From JAHDDY01 sp964549375 (lineage in GTDB: Bacteria; Pseudomonadota; Alphaproteobacteria; Rhodobacterales; Rhodobacteraceae), in the NCBI GenBank assembly GCA_964549375.1, contig CAZJWF010000025.1, positions 1-33,065 on the forward strand: 33,065 nt of DNA, in the 5' to 3' direction. The notes under the pieces are model-generated. The model did no database searches, was not told the origin of the DNA, and saw only the letters and a list, made by a program, of their open reading frames with translations. Of the stretch, positions 32,001-33,065 are shown piece by piece (position 1 is the first letter of the stretch; each line of letters starts with the position of its first letter). A program made the translations under genes and the position numbers.

Positions 32001-33065
32001 CAAAGAAACCGGCATTCCGGCCACCATTCGCCTCGCTGGTTTTCGCAATCCAAATGGTGTCGGACGGGTAGAAGCTCTAGAGCTTCGCGGAGAGGGATTG
32101 TCGGCTGACGGATCCATTGGATTTGACGGACAGGGCAATGTTACGCAGGCTAATTTCTCGCGCATCGTCCTTGGTTCGGCGATGGATACCAGCCTCGTTT
32201 ATGGCCGCAAAACCAACGGCAATGTGGGTATCTTGCTGAAAGGATCGCAGCTTGATCTGCGCCGCGCGTTTACGGAAGCGCTGGAGGGGAGTTCTTCTCC
32301 GAACCGCCAGACGAGCGGACAAGGACCGGAGACGGATATTCGTGTCGAGGTCGGTCGCGTGTTCTTGCGCGACGATCTGGGTGTGTTTGATATGACGGGC
32401 GGAATTCGCCTGCGGGGTAAAAAACTACACGCGGCGAATGTCAACGGGCGCTTGAACGGTTCCGCTCCCGCGAAACTGTTGGCGGAAAACCGGCCTGAAG
32501 GGATGGCGCTGCGCCTCACCTCGCCTGATGCGGGAGCATTCATTCGGGCAACGGATATCTTCCGGGGAGCTTACGATGGCGCGCTGCAATTGGATGCGGT
32601 GACACGAGACACCGTGACGCCGACACAAATCGGCGGACGTATTCTGGTCAGTGATATGGTGGTTCATGACGCCCCGACACTGGGCCGAATTTTATCCGGT
32701 GGCGCCATCGGCAGCCTGCTGAGCGAACTTAAAAACGGCGGAATCAAATTCTCGAAGATCGAATTGCCGTTCCAAGGGCTTGGCTCGCGATGGCAAATCG
32801 CTGACGGTGTGGCCTTTGGCCCGCAAATCGGTCTGACGCTCGATGGCGCTTATGACGTGGCGCAAGGTCAATTGGCGCTGAACGGTTCCGTCTCGCCTGC
32901 CTACGCCATCAACGGCGCGCTGGGTAACATCCCGCTACTGGGCAGGCTGTTGACCGGCGGAGAGGGCGAAGGCGTTTTCGGTGTCACGTTCTCCGTCGAT
33001 GGCCATAGCAACAAACCCGTCGTTAGCGTCAACCCACTCTCTGCGCTGGCTCCCGGCTTCCTGCG
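29014..33065 (+). CDS. AsmA/YhdP-like (DUF3971) large envelope protein, C-terminus outside window
   Basis: The frame stays open from GTG 29014 to the window edge, at least 1350 residues. An N-terminal membrane anchor (about residues 8-30, LALWCLTSLAAVAIIFAIGF) is followed by a long repetitive beta-rich region of amphipathic strands. The end has the AsmA-like C-terminal pattern: AGAFIRATDIFRGAYDGALQLD, PTLGRILSGGAIGSLLSEL, KIELPFQGLGSRWQIADG and NIPLLGRLLTGGEGEGVFGVTFSVDG. YhdP/TamB/AsmA proteins form periplasm-spanning hydrophobic grooves that carry phospholipids to the outer membrane. Start GTG has acggag 7 bases upstream. By comparison with relatives the stop should lie shortly beyond the edge. 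Confidence 0.9.
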   Translation, partial: MRFLGKIFRLALWCLTSLAAVAIIFAIGFGVRLASGPVEMSVPQSLIDRAIAEAAPGWRVAASGAVIDFSSDDGLNGLKLRDVVLADANGTEAISVPALALRFKLKPTLKPTEILTVREIVLSGASLDVIRDKEGAFRLALGDLMRLDDAAGEDDPIASLSELGDLGDLPGLRIEEAHVRYTDLARGSIWQTEKARLTLSPSEKGLAASLAVVIDGGIGGAQVEAFHTTKTGEVSAKIQLNEVRPSRVARLDPVLAPLARVDAPLSGRIALLADDGGIFRRVSGSVTTSPGHLVLSGDPIRLDSFAADLACDFEAEGCELADLAVQAENLGFKARGTLYLKGLETVIVALQVDDASARDGSMILNADQSSLAAQINTRTGSITVDQVGANTVSVTGLPDGMSVALSSASGSGSYDPETGFLVSPKFSAQGATLWDAKRQQQSAAQITGAVSFDTNAQVLSLSGVQASGLSLTEQGTAFAASGVSADGIVDWTSETVRLSSIDVAGFTVASDGAEVSLANARAGLSYDIARESVSLRDLTASGLAVSTVKAGVSVGQIAGAATIDIPTQRISLSPTTLTETLIAQPTAPQSRVARLGVSGIIDLTNRSLSDGQAWMQDAVLAIPDLYLDPVQVSEAKARLTGHESGGGAHLDFQDLIATINGLPAQASGQITLREDETIAGRVEAGMGPVDLAELPRYWPLGVAPGGFRWVSENLISGASDRVTVSAQFDEAFPERDTLDLRFGFRDAAAIYVPQMPPIQNGQGSGHVTLDRLDIALVSGSVYDPNVGSLALSQSNFSIADFEPDIPTGDVQLKAEGDIQAVLRLLDTQPLGVISPTGFNIASTKGQADVRVKLSLPLADDIDIDDVRFDARAKIHKYSLVEPDTGLDVEGDLLRVKATPDGMTLDSDARIGGLAARLGYALSFNSPLPGEPDSTLTVESFLSLSDFARHGLELDGYLDGLTAMKARIDLFEGGAARINADADLTNVALKIDRLDWRKETGIPATIRLAGFRNPNGVGRVEALELRGEGLSADGSIGFDGQGNVTQANFSRIVLGSAMDTSLVYGRKTNGNVGILLKGSQLDLRRAFTEALEGSSSPNRQTSGQGPETDIRVEVGRVFLRDDLGVFDMTGGIRLRGKKLHAANVNGRLNGSAPAKLLAENRPEGMALRLTSPDAGAFIRATDIFRGAYDGALQLDAVTRDTVTPTQIGGRILVSDMVVHDAPTLGRILSGGAIGSLLSELKNGGIKFSKIELPFQGLGSRWQIADGVAFGPQIGLTLDGAYDVAQGQLALNGSVSPAYAINGALGNIPLLGRLLTGGEGEGVFGVTFSVDGHSNKPVVSVNPLSALAPGFL

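Noticed and set aside
1..33065. tRNA genes, CRISPR arrays, insertion sequences, phage or toxin-antitoxin loci
   Set aside because: No T-loop GGTTCGAATCC-type motif in any gap, no regularly spaced repeats, and no transposase, integrase or toxin-like reading frame.

Overview
The window looks like a chromosomal segment from an alphaproteobacterium, most likely the Rhodobacterales (roseobacter-like). The basis is gene content and protein style: tatABC, an FtsJ/Ppx pair, a 'virulence factor'/MetF-like/methyl-THF:corrinoid methyltransferase trio, a TAXI-type TRAP transporter, argC, ccmE, bactofilin and a very long AsmA-like protein. Base composition is moderate. I see no rRNA, tRNA, CRISPR array, insertion sequence or phage gene. 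The species call is inference.

Layout. 1-1462 (minus): tatA-tatB-tatC, with tatC running off the left edge. 1599-2753 (minus): a lone FbpC/PotA-type ABC ATPase. 2754-3094: a non-genic stretch with a possible 39-residue ORF and a strong hairpin. 3095-6023 (minus): rlmE, ppx/gppA, metF. 6217-8589 (plus): a three-gene C1 block divergent from metF across an AT-rich palindromic promoter region. 8786-13786 (plus): TAXI-TRAP solute-binding protein, fused permease, universal stress protein and FixJ-type response regulator, meeting a convergent Cache-domain histidine kinase (13783-15882, minus). 16047-17249 (minus): a 3-oxoadipyl-CoA-type thiolase, divergent from a plus-strand cluster at 17606-22836. 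That cluster is a CitE-like lyase, an SBP56-family methanethiol oxidase, a [2Fe-2S] ferredoxin, a CoA-binding protein, an ETHE1-like persulfide dioxygenase and an FMN L-lactate dehydrogenase-type enzyme. 22984-28913 holds housekeeping genes: a conserved unknown, argC, a YihY protein, ccmE, a ureohydrolase, bactofilin and a 1-Cys peroxiredoxin. 29014 to the right edge is an incomplete AsmA/YhdP-like protein of at least 1350 residues.

How the genes may work together. The accessory core is about 6.2-22.8 kb. One reading is a C1/organosulfur catabolic region. The TRAP system and its two-component regulator would import and sense an organic acid. The thiolase and CitE-like lyase would handle CoA-linked carbon chains. 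The methanethiol oxidase would split CH3SH to formaldehyde, H2S and H2O2. The ferredoxin, translationally coupled to the oxidase, could carry electrons, and the persulfide dioxygenase could clear the sulfide arm. The metF / MetF-like / methyl-THF:corrinoid methyltransferase group would process methyl groups. Individual family assignments are firm; the joint pathway is inference from gene order.
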